The notes under the pieces: generated by a model
What the model saw: the letters and a program-made list of their open reading frames with translations, nothing else
What the model was told of the DNA's origin: nothing
The model's database searches: none
Translations under genes and position numbers: made by a program
Shown here: piece by piece, positions 11,601 to 20,294 of the stretch
How the letters are laid out: each line of letters begins with the position of its first letter
Position numbering within the stretch: position 1 is the stretch's first letter
Source: Notospermus geniculatus
Taxonomy: Eukaryota > Nemertea > Pilidiophora > Heteronemertea > Lineidae
DNA length: 64,000 nucleotides
Reading direction: 5' to 3'
Assembly: GCA_002633025.1 (NCBI GenBank)
Contig: NMRB01001031.1
Span: 39,556 to 103,555, forward strand

Positions 11601-14600
11601 CATGAATTTCTGTTGTCATTGATAATACATGTACATGTATGTGACCTTCCACCACTAAACCAGTCAGAAGTCGCTCTGAGGTTAACAACTTGGGACTGAA
11701 TTATCTGTCAATTTCAGTATTGTCTGTCTATTGTGAAGTATCCTTATCTTCTGGTGTCATCTCATACGTTTAGGCTCATTTTCTGTGCAACTTCCGACTG
11801 GTTTTGTGGTGGAGGGTCACATATAACAATTTTAACTAAGCATTCATTAAAAAAATTCCCACCTTTAATTCTTCTTCGCATCCTTTCAGACCAAAAGCAG
11901 CGGTAAAGGCAGCAAAGGCTATGATTTCACATATGACCGCGTCTTTTCACCAGCTTCATCCCAGGCTGTGGTGTTCGAAGAAATATCTCAACTGGTGCAG
12001 GTTTGTGTCGTGTCTTCCGAAGAGCAAGAGATTCTGACAGCCTGAATTGAGCTGTAATTTATTTTGGTAGTTGAGGCAGGACTTGATATAGTAATACGCA
12101 AAAGTGTGACAGGACCATTAGGCCAGACCCAAAAATATGTCTGTTTGCCGTAACCCGACCGAACCTATGTAAATGGTACCGACCCAAAAAATTTTATGGG
12201 GTATTAGCCAATATGTTTTTCATGCCCCAAAGGACCCTATTTGCCGACCGGCAATGACGAAGTATGCCGACCTAAAACTTTTTACACTTCAAAACTGAAT
12301 GCCGATGCGTCATAAACCCCAAAAGACATTGTTTTTAAACACTAGTATATTTTTATTTCATTTTGTGGAAATTGCTAAATTTTTTTCCACCTCCAACTAA
12401 AAAAATAAAAATATATGCCTACCTACCTACCCAAGCTGTTAGGGCTGGGTCGGGTTACAGCAAACAGACATATTTTTGGGTCTGGCCTTAGATGCTACAA
12501 ACGAACCTCCCAACATGTCTTGTGCGTCTGTGTATGCTATGATTCAGTTTTTATTTCAGAGCGCGCTAGATGGATATAATGTCTGTATCTTTGCCTACGG
12601 ACAGACAGGATCAGGGAAGACATACACGATGGAAGGGGACAGAGGTCTCGAGACGATGGGCATGATACCAAGAGCTATTCATCAAATATTCGAGACTTCC
12701 TTTGCTTTAGAAGAAAAAGGTTGGCAAGTAAGTTTTTAGATGGTATCTTTGAGTTAATGTTATGAACAATTTGTGACCAACGTCTGCAAAAGCAGACGCT
12801 TGTCGCAAGAGATCACATTGGTTGTCACTTTATTCAACTATTATTGTCACTGCTGTCCATCACTATTAAAAACCAAGTGGGATCACCAGACAGAGTAGGC
12901 CTGTGTCCACAACGCCAGCCGCATATGACTAGAAACATCACACTCCCCTGAAATCTTTGAATAGGAAGGTATCAATAGAGCTTGTGCAGATGACGTCATC
13001 ACTGAAAAATCCGCCATACTGCCGGTCAAAATGACGTCGGCGACCCACGTGGTGCAGTTTGTCGTCAGCGCAAGTGGAGTGTTGCGTCTTCAACCATGAC
13101 GTGATTTGCACGTGGCACACTTTGTCGTTGACCGGCAGCATGGCGGACTGCAGGTCAAATGTGACGTCATAATGAGCCGCTGCACAAGCTCTATAGAAAT
13201 TCACCCGTCATTTGACATGTACTTTGCTAGTTTCAGCTAAAAGTATTGTGTCATAAAACTTACTCCTTTCTACTATTGGGACAAGCGTCTGCTTTTGCTG
13301 GCGCAGGTCATATCTATTACCGGTATGGCTGGTCAGAATGGAAGTGGAAACATTAGCACCTGTCACATCTGAGGTTGTGAGCTAGAACACTGAAGTCGGT
13401 CCCATCTTGCAAGATCATCCACTCACTGATACAATAAGATGCTCTTTATTTTCAGTATGAACTCGAGGTTTCATTTCTAGAAATTTACAACGAAACACTG
13501 CGAGACTTGCTGGGCGAAGGAAAGGATGATCAGAAACATGATATCAAACTCGCCGGACCGAACAGCAATGAACTGATCGTGACCAACCTTACGACAGTCG
13601 ATGTCAAGTCTCAAGAACAAGTGCAGAGTTTGCTGAAAAAGGCATCGCATAACCGCGCTGTCGCCGAGACCAGATGTAACGAGAGGTCGTCGAGAAGTCA
13701 TAGCGTTTTTCGGATGAAGCTTACGGGGAATAACTCAAAGACAGGGGAATCTTGTATTGGTGAGTATACTATTATCCTTTTTGTAGCTCCATTCTCACCA
13801 AAGTCACTTCTGAACCACTTTCCCCAAATGGAGATAAATGTGACTCGTTGCAACAAAACCAGTCTTAAGTCGCTCTGAAGATGGCAGGTTGGGACCAACG
13901 TTTTGTCCATTTAGATCAGACAGTAAAAAAATTCATCGCATACATGTAAACTCACATTCTGGAAAATAGTGAATCGGTCTATTCAATATGCACCTTTCGC
14001 AGTGGGTCATTAGGTGATGTTCTAAACATGCAAAGAATATATTCGTCCAAAGACTGGCACAGAGTACTCCTTTCGTTACATTGTGTGGTCATTAATTGTT
14101 CCAGGAAATACATGTAATGTCAGTTTCAAATGTGACTTTTGCATGGGTCGTGATGTACATGTACATGTATCAAATTCATTCTAGGTAATCTGAGTCTTGT
14201 GGATCTGGCTGGCAGTGAACGACTGAAGGAATCTCAGTCTCAAGGAGCACGCCTTAAAGAGACACAAGCCATCAACAAAAGTCTCAGTAACCTTGGAAAT
14301 GTCATCATGGCATTGGCTAATAAGGTAGGTCAATTGAATCAAGGCCCTTGTTTTGATGGGGTCCAGGAATGTGTACCAGGTGGGAGAGTTGAGTTAAGCA
14401 TGGCGCACACCTGCGATTTTTCGAGCGATTTTTTAGGAGACTACCCTTCCGACTGCTAGAGCGACTGGAGATTTGCAGGATCTGTCGCCTACTCTGCGGC
14501 AGATTGTTACACCAAGCGACCAGTCACTGTGGTCGCCTGATTAATTATATCTCGTCTCATATCTGATCGCTTGAGTGGTCGTTGCATTGTTTGCGGGAGA

Positions 14601-16014
14601 CGGTTGCACTGGGTGACCTGAATGACCGGTTTCAATGGTCAATGGAGACTGAAGAATTTCCATCGCATCCAGAGACCAAAAATTCAACATGTTTAATTTT
14701 CGGTTGCAAAGGCCGGCTGACCTTTGCAACTAGTTGGCCGATAAAAAATCGATAAAACTTCGTCCGCACACGATTCCGATGCAACGCCACAATAGTCGGC
14801 AAATTCAGTCACTTTCGGAGGTCGTCTGTCGTTTGCGGATGGTTCACTGAAATGGTCGCAAGTGTGGTCGGCGAGCGACCTCGCACACAATGGTTGCCTG
14901 CGACGTTGTAGTCGCCAGTCTCATCGGTGGTCGCATGATTTTGGTCGCAGGTGTGCGCCATGCTTTAGTCACACTTGTGTCTCCCATCTGTCCCAGTTCT
15001 GCTCTTGATAGAAATTTTAAAAACCTACTGCTGTAAAAATGGCGCCTTTCCATTCTATATTCTGCTGAATATCTCCATGATTATACAACTACATGTGTTC
15101 TTAGTTAGTGTTCATTACTTACTTAGTGTTCATTACTGCTTTCAGGATCCACATATTCCTTACCGTAATAGCAAGCTCACCCACCTTCTGCAGAACTCAT
15201 TGGGTGGAAACAGTAAGACACTTATGTTTGTAAATGTGTCACCCAGAGAGGACTGCTTCAACGAAACACTCAATTCATTGCGCTTTGCCACAAAGGTTTG
15301 TATCCCATATTTCATCATTCCTCTATACATAAACATTAAAGCCGCACAGTATGCACCGCAACTCACTCCCAGTTCGGCCGAAATATAGTGCAACCTCATT
15401 TACAGGCGTGCATAATGTATAATTACCATAGAACCACATATTATAGCATTATCCTGCATCGAGGTTGGGGGAATCCCCAATACTGTGTGTAGTCTCGCGC
15501 AGCCAGCCGTTTCGTTCCACAGTACTGCCACACGGATCCCCAGATTCGAAACAGCGGCTGGGTGACCGAGACTAGGGTCGCCGATTATGACCCATCTGTC
15601 AATACTGTGCGGTTTTAAAAGTTACATACTACCCTCATCTGGAGGAGCCACTGTGGTATAGTGGCTCGGTCTCTGGCTAGCGGTCAGAAGGTCCCAAGTT
15701 CAATCCCCACTCGGCATGAGACTTTGGCTAAGTCTCTTCATACCTTAACTGGCTCACCCCACCCAGATGTTAAAGCTGGCAGAGATGAATGTCTAGTCAT
15801 GTACGCTTTGAGGCAGCTGGACTGTAATACTTCCTGGAACATTGAGCTGGATCTGGATTGCACAGGCCTATAGCTTGGGTAATGATGTGAAGCACTTTGA
15901 GACTGCACTGCAGTAAAAGGCGCTATATAAATGCTCACAATATTATTATCATCTGTTGATTTTTTTCAGGTAAACCAGTGTAACATTGGAACAGCCCAAA
16001 AGAAAATAAAGTAA
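2609..16014 (+). CDS. KIFC1: KIFC1/HSET-type minus-end-directed kinesin-14, complete 14-exon gene
   Basis: Coding exons: 2609-2641, 3227-3382, 3874-4150, 4841-4900, 5910-6168, 7953-8163, 9366-9512, 11137-11295, 11890-12000, 12560-12727, 13456-13759, 14185-14324, 15146-15295 and 15970-16014. They sum to 2220 nt (739 aa plus stop), and every splice phase matches. Residues 1-190 are a basic Ser/Thr/Pro-rich tail, about 195-381 a coiled-coil stalk, and 382-725 a C-terminal motor. The motor has the neck junction [15 protein letters not shown]-loop GQTGSGKT (485-492), switch I NERSSRSH (602-609) and switch II DLAGSER (635-641). KRPAWDLKG just before the stalk and [10 protein letters not shown] at the end are KIFC1 hallmarks. 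Family knowledge: KIFC1 slides and crosslinks spindle microtubules, focuses poles and clusters centrosomes; its tail carries nuclear import and second microtubule-binding functions. At 739 aa it is somewhat longer than the vertebrate protein (about 670), mainly in the tail. The start was chosen because the 11-codon first exon joins exon 2 in phase 0 and gives an N-terminus resembling the family. Confidence 0.96.
2645..2940. repeat. (TAGGCC)n and TGCATGCA repeats in KIFC1 intron 1
   Basis: Tandem GGCCTA hexamers at about 2648-2692 and 2898-2937 flank a stretch rich in TGCATGCA palindromes. A similar hexamer run recurs at 61561-61590 in a HECTD4 intron. Confidence 0.7.
3227..3382 (+). CDS. KIFC1: KIFC1 exon 2 (tail)
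   Basis: The acceptor TATTTCAG precedes 52 codons rich in Lys, Pro and Ser, including [13 protein letters not shown] and LKRKAVDD. This basic stretch resembles the nuclear-localising tail of KIFC1. The donor is taken as CCT/GTAGGT, because that keeps phase 0 into exon 3. An alternative donor four bases on would break the frame. Confidence 0.85.
3415..3770. mobile_element. Relic of the CAGGGTTTTCG element in KIFC1 intron 2
   Basis: Starts CAGGGTTTTCGGTCACC and includes CGACCAAGAAGCC, AACTGACGCAGCTGAAT and GTGATGACCCCTCAAAAGTC, which match the element at 38768-39720. Confidence 0.5.
3874..4150 (+). CDS. KIFC1: KIFC1 exon 3 (tail, with internal repeat)
   Basis: Tail exon of 277 bp between TATTTCAG and GTAAGT. 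It encodes [20 protein letters not shown] followed by two copies of RPSSIGTRS about 18 residues apart, then Lys/Thr-rich sequence ending GGSMKRS across the junction. The repeated SSIGTRS block is probably a local internal duplication in the microtubule-binding tail. Confidence 0.93.
4198..4787. mobile_element. MITE in KIFC1 intron 3, with nested hairpin
   Basis: Imperfect terminal inverted repeats: AAGCCAGGCGTACATTGCAC at the left and a diverged match ending CTACGCTAGGCTT at the right. The body is rich in GTCGC/GCGAC and ACTGG blocks, like the elements at 14395-14967 and near 42350-42530. A second element (4248-4346) is nested in it. Confidence 0.5.
4248..4346. mobile_element. 99-bp palindromic MITE nested in an older element
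   Basis: CATGTTCCCGAAGC and its complement GCTTCGGGAACATG bound the element. The inner arms TTAACGATGTCGTT and AACGACATCGTTAA also pair. It could form an almost complete hairpin. Confidence 0.7.
4841..4900 (+). CDS. KIFC1: KIFC1 exon 4 (tail)
   Basis: A 60-bp exon, phase 1 at both ends, between TATTCCAG and GTGAGT. It encodes [19 protein letters not shown], a flexible basic linker. Support comes from exact phase agreement with exons 3 and 5 and good splice sites. Confidence 0.87.
5353..5484. mobile_element. Palindromic MITE in KIFC1 intron 4
   Basis: The left arm TCAACCGAGAATTAACAGGG and right arm ending TTAATTCTCGGTTGA pair. Pairing continues through TCTAAGTG and TTGACCC, giving arms of about 45 bp. 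Confidence 0.72.
5695..5885. mobile_element. Truncated copy of the GGCCGGATC MITE family
   Basis: Shares TGACAATTTAAGTGCTTTT and CTGCCAAAAATAGGGGGG with 63401-63647, ending CCCCCTGGATTCGACCCTG. It lies just before exon 5 of KIFC1. Confidence 0.55.
5910..6168 (+). CDS. KIFC1: KIFC1 exon 5 (tail end and start of stalk)
   Basis: Encodes [19 protein letters not shown] and then a heptad-patterned coiled coil rich in Asn, Gln, Glu and Leu. KRPAWDLKG is almost invariant in KIFC1 proteins and identifies the subfamily. The donor GTATGC follows CAACTGAG in phase 2. Confidence 0.97.
6180..6775 (+). mobile_element. 5'-truncated CR1/L2-clade LINE (reverse transcriptase C-terminus)
   Basis: The reading frame to the TGA at about 6714 encodes [18 protein letters not shown], then [58 protein letters not shown] and [11 protein letters not shown]. 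This is the conserved region after the reverse-transcriptase domain in CR1, L2 and related non-LTR elements, which copy themselves by target-primed reverse transcription. The endonuclease and catalytic RT motifs are absent, so this is a dead 5'-truncated copy. The 3' tail carries CGCTATACAAG and ends in a (TTA)n microsatellite, as is usual for the clade. It sits in KIFC1 intron 5, same strand as the gene, right after the exon 5 donor. Confidence 0.88.
6871..7068. mobile_element. MITE family A (ATGTGACCCGTCAC termini), copy 1
   Basis: Left end ATGTGACCCGTCACAGCAAA, right end TTTGCTGTGACAGGTCACAT. The inside contains GCTTGGCAGGTTGAGACCAA and GTCAGTTTCAATATTGTCTG, shared with the other copies. 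No coding capacity. Confidence 0.8.
7116..7309. mobile_element. Palindromic element in KIFC1 intron 5
   Basis: AGATCTGCGCACTTCCGCC and GGCCGAAGAGCGCAGATCT form the ends. The inner arms AATGACGTGACGCA and TGCGTCACGTCAGC also pair. It starts about 50 bp after a family A MITE. Confidence 0.68.
7485..7775 (+). mobile_element. tRNA-derived SINE, family 1
   Basis: The head carries tRNA-like internal promoter boxes: A box around GGTGTAGTGGTTC and B box GGGTTCGAATC. The body has GTGAGACTTTGGGCAAGTCTC and the tail AAACTTTAACTTTAACTT. Homologous to 15643-15955. It is not a tRNA gene: the anticodon arm is poorly formed and the body is SINE-like. Confidence 0.75.
7953..8163 (+). CDS. KIFC1: KIFC1 exon 6 (coiled-coil stalk)
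   Basis: Encodes [20 protein letters not shown] through SAELGAAK, continuous heptad repeats of the parallel stalk. It is bounded by an AATATTCAG acceptor and a GTAAGA donor and ends in phase 0. Confidence 0.96.
8371..8811. mobile_element. 441-bp MITE, TTAACCTCTTCG ends
   Basis: TTAACCTCTTCGTTACCATAGG at the left and CCTATGGTAGCGAAGAGGTTAA at the right pair. It abuts the next element exactly. Confidence 0.78.
8811..9143. mobile_element. 333-bp MITE, AGGCCCATTCACACCA ends
   Basis: Left AAGGCCCATTCACACCACC and right GGTGTGCACAGACCTT pair with mismatches. The GC-rich body holds CGCCGCGAAAATTGG and GCGGTTTTTCTC. Confidence 0.65.
9366..9512 (+). CDS. KIFC1: KIFC1 exon 7 (distal stalk and neck)
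   Basis: 49 codons ending in [15 protein letters not shown]. The RRRLHN.(L/I)QELK block is the conserved KIFC1 neck helix that sets minus-end directionality in kinesin-14. It joins [11 protein letters not shown] of exon 8 in phase 0. Confidence 0.97.
9533..10521. mobile_element. 989-bp foldback element with ~378-bp arms in KIFC1 intron 7
   Basis: The left arm 9533-9910 is repeated in reverse at 10144-10521. Both ends are TGTACACTCTTGTAGGAAAG on their own strand. Shared inner blocks include ACAGCAAGTTATCCTAAATA, TTAATTAATTAAGAG, ATCGTCCGATTTCAAATTTT and GGACAGCCCCT. The 230-bp loop encodes nothing recognisable. Arms differ by small indels and substitutions. Confidence 0.88.
10666..11029. mobile_element. 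MITE family F in KIFC1 intron 7
   Basis: TACAGTAGAAAACGCATAAG and its partial complement CTTAGACGTTTTCTATTGTA bound the element. The interior repeats TCCGACTTGCAC. A fragment recurs at 18350-18520. Confidence 0.68.
11137..11295 (+). CDS. KIFC1: KIFC1 exon 8 (motor start)
   Basis: Begins [13 protein letters not shown], the first beta strand of the kinesin motor. The 40 residues that follow are the variable loop (acidic, Gly-rich). TTCCAG acceptor and GTGAGT donor. Confidence 0.97.
11411..11576. mobile_element. MITE family A, copy 2
   Basis: ATGTGACCCGTGACAGCAAA to TTTTGTAGTGGAGGGTCACAT, in KIFC1 intron 8. The core is diverged. It is followed only 60 bp later by another member. Confidence 0.65.
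11639..11822. mobile_element. MITE family A, copy 3
   Basis: ATGTGACCTTCCACCACTAAACC at the left pairs with GGTTTTGTGGTGGAGGGTCACAT at the right. The core contains CAATTTCAGTATTGTCTGTC. Confidence 0.75.
11890..12000 (+). CDS. KIFC1: KIFC1 exon 9 (motor)
   Basis: 37 codons containing [19 protein letters not shown] and EEISQLVQ, the conserved strand and helix before the P-loop. The donor GTTTGT is weaker than its neighbours but phase 0 continues directly into SALDGYN. Confidence 0.96.
12118..12490. mobile_element. 373-bp MITE in KIFC1 intron 9
   Basis: TTAGGCCAGACCCAAAAATA and TATTTTTGGGTCTGGCCTTA form the ends. Pairing continues through GTCTGTTTGC and GTAACCCGACC. It ends 69 bp before the P-loop exon. 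Confidence 0.82.
12560..12727 (+). CDS. KIFC1: KIFC1 exon 10 (P-loop)
   Basis: Encodes [21 protein letters not shown] followed by YTMEG. The GQTGSGKT P-loop (12599-12622) binds ATP phosphates. [15 protein letters not shown] follows as in other kinesins. TTATTTCAG acceptor, GTAAGT donor. Confidence 0.98.
12975..13194. mobile_element. 220-bp MITE in KIFC1 intron 10
   Basis: ATAGAGCTTGTGCAG and CTGCACAAGCTCTAT are exact inverted ends, with TGACGTCA and TGCCGGTCAA blocks pairing inside. Confidence 0.8.
13456..13759 (+). CDS. KIFC1: KIFC1 exon 11 (switch I)
   Basis: Encodes [14 protein letters not shown], the family signature NRAVAET and switch [12 protein letters not shown] (13678-13701), which senses the ATP gamma phosphate. 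The donor is placed at TTG/GTGAGT, phase 1, to match exon 12. Confidence 0.98.
13838..13925. mobile_element. MITE family A, left-half fragment
   Basis: ATGTGACTCGTTGCAACAAAACC, then AGTCGCTCTGAAGATGGCAGG, matching the left half of family A. The right terminus is absent. It lies in KIFC1 intron 11. Confidence 0.55.
14185..14324 (+). CDS. KIFC1: KIFC1 exon 12 (switch II)
   Basis: Encodes [18 protein letters not shown], with DLAGSER at 14202-14222 forming switch [22 protein letters not shown] follows: the relay helix and microtubule-binding region. Confidence 0.98.
14395..14967. mobile_element. 573-bp MITE in KIFC1 intron 12
   Basis: TAAGCATGGCGCACACCTGCGA and TCGCAGGTGTGCGCCATGCTTTA are near-perfect inverted ends of about 22 bp. 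The body is rich in GGTCGC and GCGACC words. Confidence 0.82.
15146..15295 (+). CDS. KIFC1: KIFC1 exon 13 (motor end)
   Basis: Encodes [19 protein letters not shown], then MFVNVSP and [11 protein letters not shown], the conserved loop 12/alpha 5 microtubule contact and last motor helix. The donor is GTTTGT; phase 0. Confidence 0.98.
15338..15616. mobile_element. 279-bp MITE in KIFC1 intron 13
   Basis: AAAGCCGCACAGTAT at the left and ATACTGTGCGGTTTT at the right pair as short terminal inverted repeats. Confidence 0.6.
15643..15955 (+). mobile_element. tRNA-derived SINE, family 1, second copy
   Basis: GGAGCCACTGTGGTATAGTGG head, ATGAGACTTTGGCTAAGTCTC body, and a 3' end with GAAGCACTTTGAGACTGC and GGCGCTATATAAATG, a LINE-like tail seen in many SINEs, then a short ATT run. 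It lies in KIFC1 intron 13, ending just before the last exon. Confidence 0.78.
15970..16014 (+). CDS. KIFC1: KIFC1 exon 14 (C-terminal neck mimic and stop)
   Basis: Short last coding exon giving [14 protein letters not shown] and TAA at 16012-16014. VNQC.IGTA is the family's C-terminal end. I found no clear polyadenylation signal in the following few hundred bases, so the 3' end of the mRNA is not placed. Confidence 0.96.
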   Translation, partial: VNQCNIGTAQKKIK

Positions 16015-16354
16015 CAAATCTGATATCCAAGTGGGACCTATTTTTACCTGCCATTGTGGATGTGGTGTGAGAATGATGATCAGTGAACTTTCAAGGACAC
16101 TAGCTGCTTAAGTTTCAATTACATGTATGTTTTCTATTATGTAACCTGCTTTTGTAGTGGTAAACCTGCTCAAGTCTGGGTCAAACGAGGGCTGGGATTT
16201 GTGGACATGAGAAGTGCAGGAATGAACAGTCATTTTTTCCCTTGGTTTTATTACCGGTATAACATGAAAAAAAATCGTTGTAAACATAGGGATGGTGTAT
16301 TGTGAACTTAAATTTACAATGCACCCAGTCCCACATGTCTTATTGGCTTTAAAT

Positions 16355-16552
16355 ATGTGACCCATCACCACAAAACCAGTGATAAGTTGCTCTGAAGTTG
16401 GCAGGTTGAGACCAATGCTTTGTTAATTTCAGTAGGCCTAGGCGTGTATTGTCTTTCTTTTGTAAAGTCAGTGATTACAATATTTCTTCCTTTATCTCCG
16501 GGAGTCACTGGTTCATACCTTGTGCAATTTGCTGTGCAACAGCAAGTCACAT
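16355..16552. mobile_element. MITE family A, copy downstream of KIFC1
   Basis: ATGTGACCCATCACCACAAAACC left end, AAGTCACAT right end. The core has GTTGGCAGGTTGAGACCAA and TTTCTTCCTTTATCTCC. Confidence 0.7.
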
Positions 16553-16784
16553 ACTGTACTTTGTAAAAAAAATACTCAAAAAAAACAGAATTTGAAATCT
16601 GTGAGAATTCAGATATTTGAATGGATCTTAGAAAATGTGATCTTTCACTCTTGGTACATGTAGTTCTGAACATGTTGAAATGTACATAAGTGATTTTAGG
16701 TAACCTGGGTGAGCTTATCTCGTGGTGTGGCAGCCATCATTTTCAACCATTAGCAGGGCATCGTTCATAACCGCTGGAGCTAAT

Positions 16785-17050
16785 GACCTGAAACTTTGTA
16801 CATACATATATAAACCCCTAGGTCACATGATCTATGACACCAAGTTTCGGTTCGATTTGATCCTTGTCTTGGCCACCAGGTGGGCATAACTAAAAACATA
16901 AAAAGTGCAATAACTTCTGAACCAATGACTTGATCGTCACCAAATTTTTATCATCGGTGCATCTAATGAGGATACATGACATGTAGCAGGTTTTTTGATG
17001 TGGCCTACTTTTCAAGGTTCCAATAGTCCACGTTAAAAATTTGACCATAT
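16785..17050. repeat. Dispersed GGCCACC-GGTGG repeat family
   Basis: ATGACACCAAGTTTCGGTTCG, TTGGCCACCAGGTGGG and GACCTACTTTTCAAGG-type blocks recur here and at 18600-19060, 32208-33298 (reverse order), 40806-41320 and 50755-51000. Low divergence among some copies suggests a recently active nonautonomous element. Confidence 0.6.
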
Positions 17051-17056
17051 GTGAGG

Positions 17057-17239
17057 GGGTCTTAACCCGTCGGATGTCGCTGATTGCGGCTGAATGATCA
17101 ACAAGGATTGCTGTCAGATTGCCTGTGTATTGATCTGCTACTGTTTAACTGCCAGTTACATGTACGAAGTACGTTTCAGGTATTGAATTGTGAGGATTAT
17201 TTTCCTCAAATGCAATCCAACGGGTTTCCTAGACTGCCT
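17057..17239. mobile_element. MITE family B, second copy
   Basis: Left end ACCCGTCGGATGTCGC and right end CCAACGGGTTTCC pair as terminal inverted repeats. The core matches the copies at 404 and 58049. Confidence 0.65.
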
Positions 17240-18184
17240 CGCATATGGTGGCAGGTTCTGTGGCTAGACCTAGAGTGTTCTAACTTGCTGTGATTACCGT
17301 ATGTATCGAGGTTCCCACTATGTGTACAGCAGATTTTGGCTTGATTGGACCTCAGATCAGATATGGCCAGCAGGTGGCCATATTGGAAAATGGCTTTGGC
17401 CCATATCTTATCAATTACATGTACTTTGGCTAGAATGTTTTATCTTGTAATTATACCGGTATGTATCTTGTAATTATATGTATATAGGCACCTTGTATGA
17501 GTGCAACGAATTTTAGCTCTCTTTTCACACTTAAATACGGCAGATAGTCGGCCATCTTGAGAACTCTGAACTGGACTTGAGCCGGACATCTCATAAAGGA
17601 TAGCAGCGGAAATGTTATAACTTTGGTCGATAACTTTGATGTGAATATGTATATAGGTACCCTCTATGTGTGCTGAATTTTAGCTCCATTGCACTTCAAA
17701 TATGGCCGCCATGTTGCCATATTGAAACAGCATTCCCATGCATCCTTAGGTCTGGAATTTCACACTTTTGCTCTTGAGGTCTTTAACAAGTCTTAAATTT
17801 CATGTTCAGAGTGTTGTGAATTTTTAAAACTTGGTTATTTCCTCAGGGAGTTGTTTTTGCAGGCTACCATCATCTATCAATCGCTGGGACTAGCCCATTG
17901 CCTAACCACATACTGGCATGACTAGTAATTTTCCAATAAAAAAGTCTTGAAAAAGTCTTAAAAAGGTCTCAAATTTATTGACGCAGAGCCGCAGGAACCG
18001 TGTGAAAAATGGTCTTTTTTCTCACATCACCTAAACTAAGAGTGTTTTTACCTGGCAGTAACATTTATCTAGTTACGGTACCCTGTAAAAATACAGAAAA
18101 TTTCATCAGGATTGGATTTCAAATATGGCTGCCAGAATGCCCACCTTGAAAAAGTTTATGTTTTGTACTTGGGCCCATATCTCA

Positions 18185-18324
18185 ATACTGTAAAGCAGGA
18201 AAATTTCGCGTGCAGAAAATTTTCGCGAGAGTGTATGAGTCGCGAAAATTTCCTGTCGCGAATATGTCTATAATTCTTGATTCGCGAAAATTTCCAGCCG
18301 CGAAATTATCTTGCTTTACAGTAT
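18185..18324. mobile_element. 140-bp MITE, ATACTGTAAAGCAGG ends
   Basis: ATACTGTAAAGCAGGAAAAT and ATTATCTTGCTTTACAGTAT are terminal inverted repeats. Four CGCGAAAATTT-type words lie inside on both strands. Confidence 0.78.
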
Positions 18325-18349
18325 GTATTCAGATACCGAAGAAATCCAT

Positions 18350-18520
18350 CTTATGTAAGTCGGATAAAATCCAAGTTGTGTACAAGTCTGAGAAAAATCC
18401 GACTTCTGGCTCGAGGAAGGACAAAATAGCCGAGATGGAAATGGATCCACCACATCAGCCTGAATAACACATTGAAGAGGTTCAACGGAATGATCTGACT
18501 TGCACAACAGATTTTTAGCC
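18350..18520. mobile_element. MITE family F fragment
   Basis: CCAAGTTGTGTACAAGTC, CCGACTTCTGGCTCGAGGAA and CTTGCACAACAGATTTTTA match 10680-10845. The right end is lost. Confidence 0.6.
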
Positions 18521-18599
18521 CGCTTGGCCAGGCCAAAAGGGCTTATGCTGTGCATGGCACCTTTAGTGGTGGTCTGTCGTGCGTGCATCCATAAATTTT

Positions 18600-19060
18600 C
18601 CCTTTTCAGATAGATAGCGCTTTCAGTTTTTGATGGATCATTTCATATTGCACATGGGTTGTGTATGACCACAAAATCTAGGTCAAGTTCGATGATTTCT
18701 AATTTGGCCAGTAGGGGGCATTTTGTGAACAAATTCGAAGGGCTATATTTTGATAATGGTTTCAGCTGTCGCGTTGAACCTTTGTTTGTATGTACATCTA
18801 GGCTTATAGTGACTTACAGATGAAATTTCGGTGAAATCTGATTCTTGACTTTGCCACTAGGGGGCCAAAACCAAAATCACAAAATCTGCTTTTTCTCCTG
18901 AACTAAGCATCGGCACTTCATCAAATTTTTATCATATTTATCTAACAAGGACAGATAAGATAATGCTCGATTTTTTTATTTGACCTACTTTTCAAGGTCA
19001 CAGAGGTCAAAGATCATCTGAAATACCGAGGGAGGTTGGCATCTTCGCACATATGTACTC
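18600..19060. repeat. Dispersed GGCCACC-GGTGG repeat family, second copy
   Basis: Contains TTTGGCCAGTAGGGGGCA, AATTTTTATCATATTTATC and TGACCTACTTTTCAAGGTCA, matching the 16785 and 32208 members. Confidence 0.55.
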
Positions 19061-20294
19061 CTAGGTCACAGATAGGTATGGCTTGTATGGGGTTCTGATG
19101 ACTTCCATCTTCACCATATTATGCTAACATGCCAAGCAGGCAGAGAGCCATTGGCACGAATTTTTTGGCAATACTATGGGCCGTTATATCCGCAAATAAA
19201 GACGATACAAAGTAAAAGGCGTTGCTATACCGTGTAGTCATATTCTCTGTTTGTTGGTACAATCTAGAGTGAGTCGTAGCTAAGAAAGACGTCAGGCGGC
19301 GCTGCAGTCGTCTAGACGATCAAAACTAGTACATGTACCTGATCCTACCAACGGCAACCTGTGTGCTGTAGGACCAGTATTGGCCACCATTTTTGGAGGA
19401 ATTCTCCCAGTGACGTCATTTGGGAATTTCATATAGTAAATTTTTTCAATTCTCTATGGCTATCGTACCGGAGTGCAGATAGAAGTGACCTACCTTTGAC
19501 CCAGGAAATCCACTAAACTCGTGCGCCCGGTGTAACAGTGAATAGTGTCCCCCTGTAAAAAGTGTCCGACTTATTCTGTCAATCTTTTGTTGGGGGCGGG
19601 GGCACTGGCAAACGGGGGTAGTGAAAAATATTACATTGGGCTTCCGACTGCCGGTTATCAGCCTCAATCTAACTCCCCTTGGGTTTGTGGGTGAGAGTAT
19701 CGATGCCGATGAGTCCGAACACCAGGGTGTGCCCAGGATGATGCGGCGATTCTGTAGCCGAGAATCCGTCAGTGTCGCCACTGAGAATAAATTAATTAGC
19801 CAGTTCTATGTAGAAACTTCAAGAATTCACAATGATTTTCCGAGAAAAGGAAAACAAGAAAAAAGGGGTATGGATGCGATATGGGCGACTCAACCTCAGA
19901 AAACTGGGCAGTCGTTTGTCAGTATCATCAGCCGGCGCCTAATCAGAGGTCAAGTGGTCAAAACCCTGGAGCGCGCGCGGGCTGCCAACAGATTTGACGC
20001 GCAGGAACTAATCTGTAGCAGAGACGTGGGGACGGCGGCCAAGGGCCCGATGCCGCTGTAAGTGCACGGTGTTCCCGTTTCTCTGTGTTAAATGATGTGA
20101 AGTGAGAGGGAGATTTCCCTTATGTTCCCCTGCAGAAAAGTCATGGTATCTCTGGCTGTCTTCTGTATGGAAACACCGAGATATGGGAACAGTAGAAGGT
20201 GTTACACCGCCTCGACTGGCATCACACCACTCCTGTTTTACACCTTGGAGGAATTATGTCAGTATAATTCCTCCATGTTTACACGTATATGTGT

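Noticed and set aside
19621-20061. 146-codon plus-strand ORF
   Set aside because: Composition unlike the two real genes, no family resemblance, no supporting splice sites.
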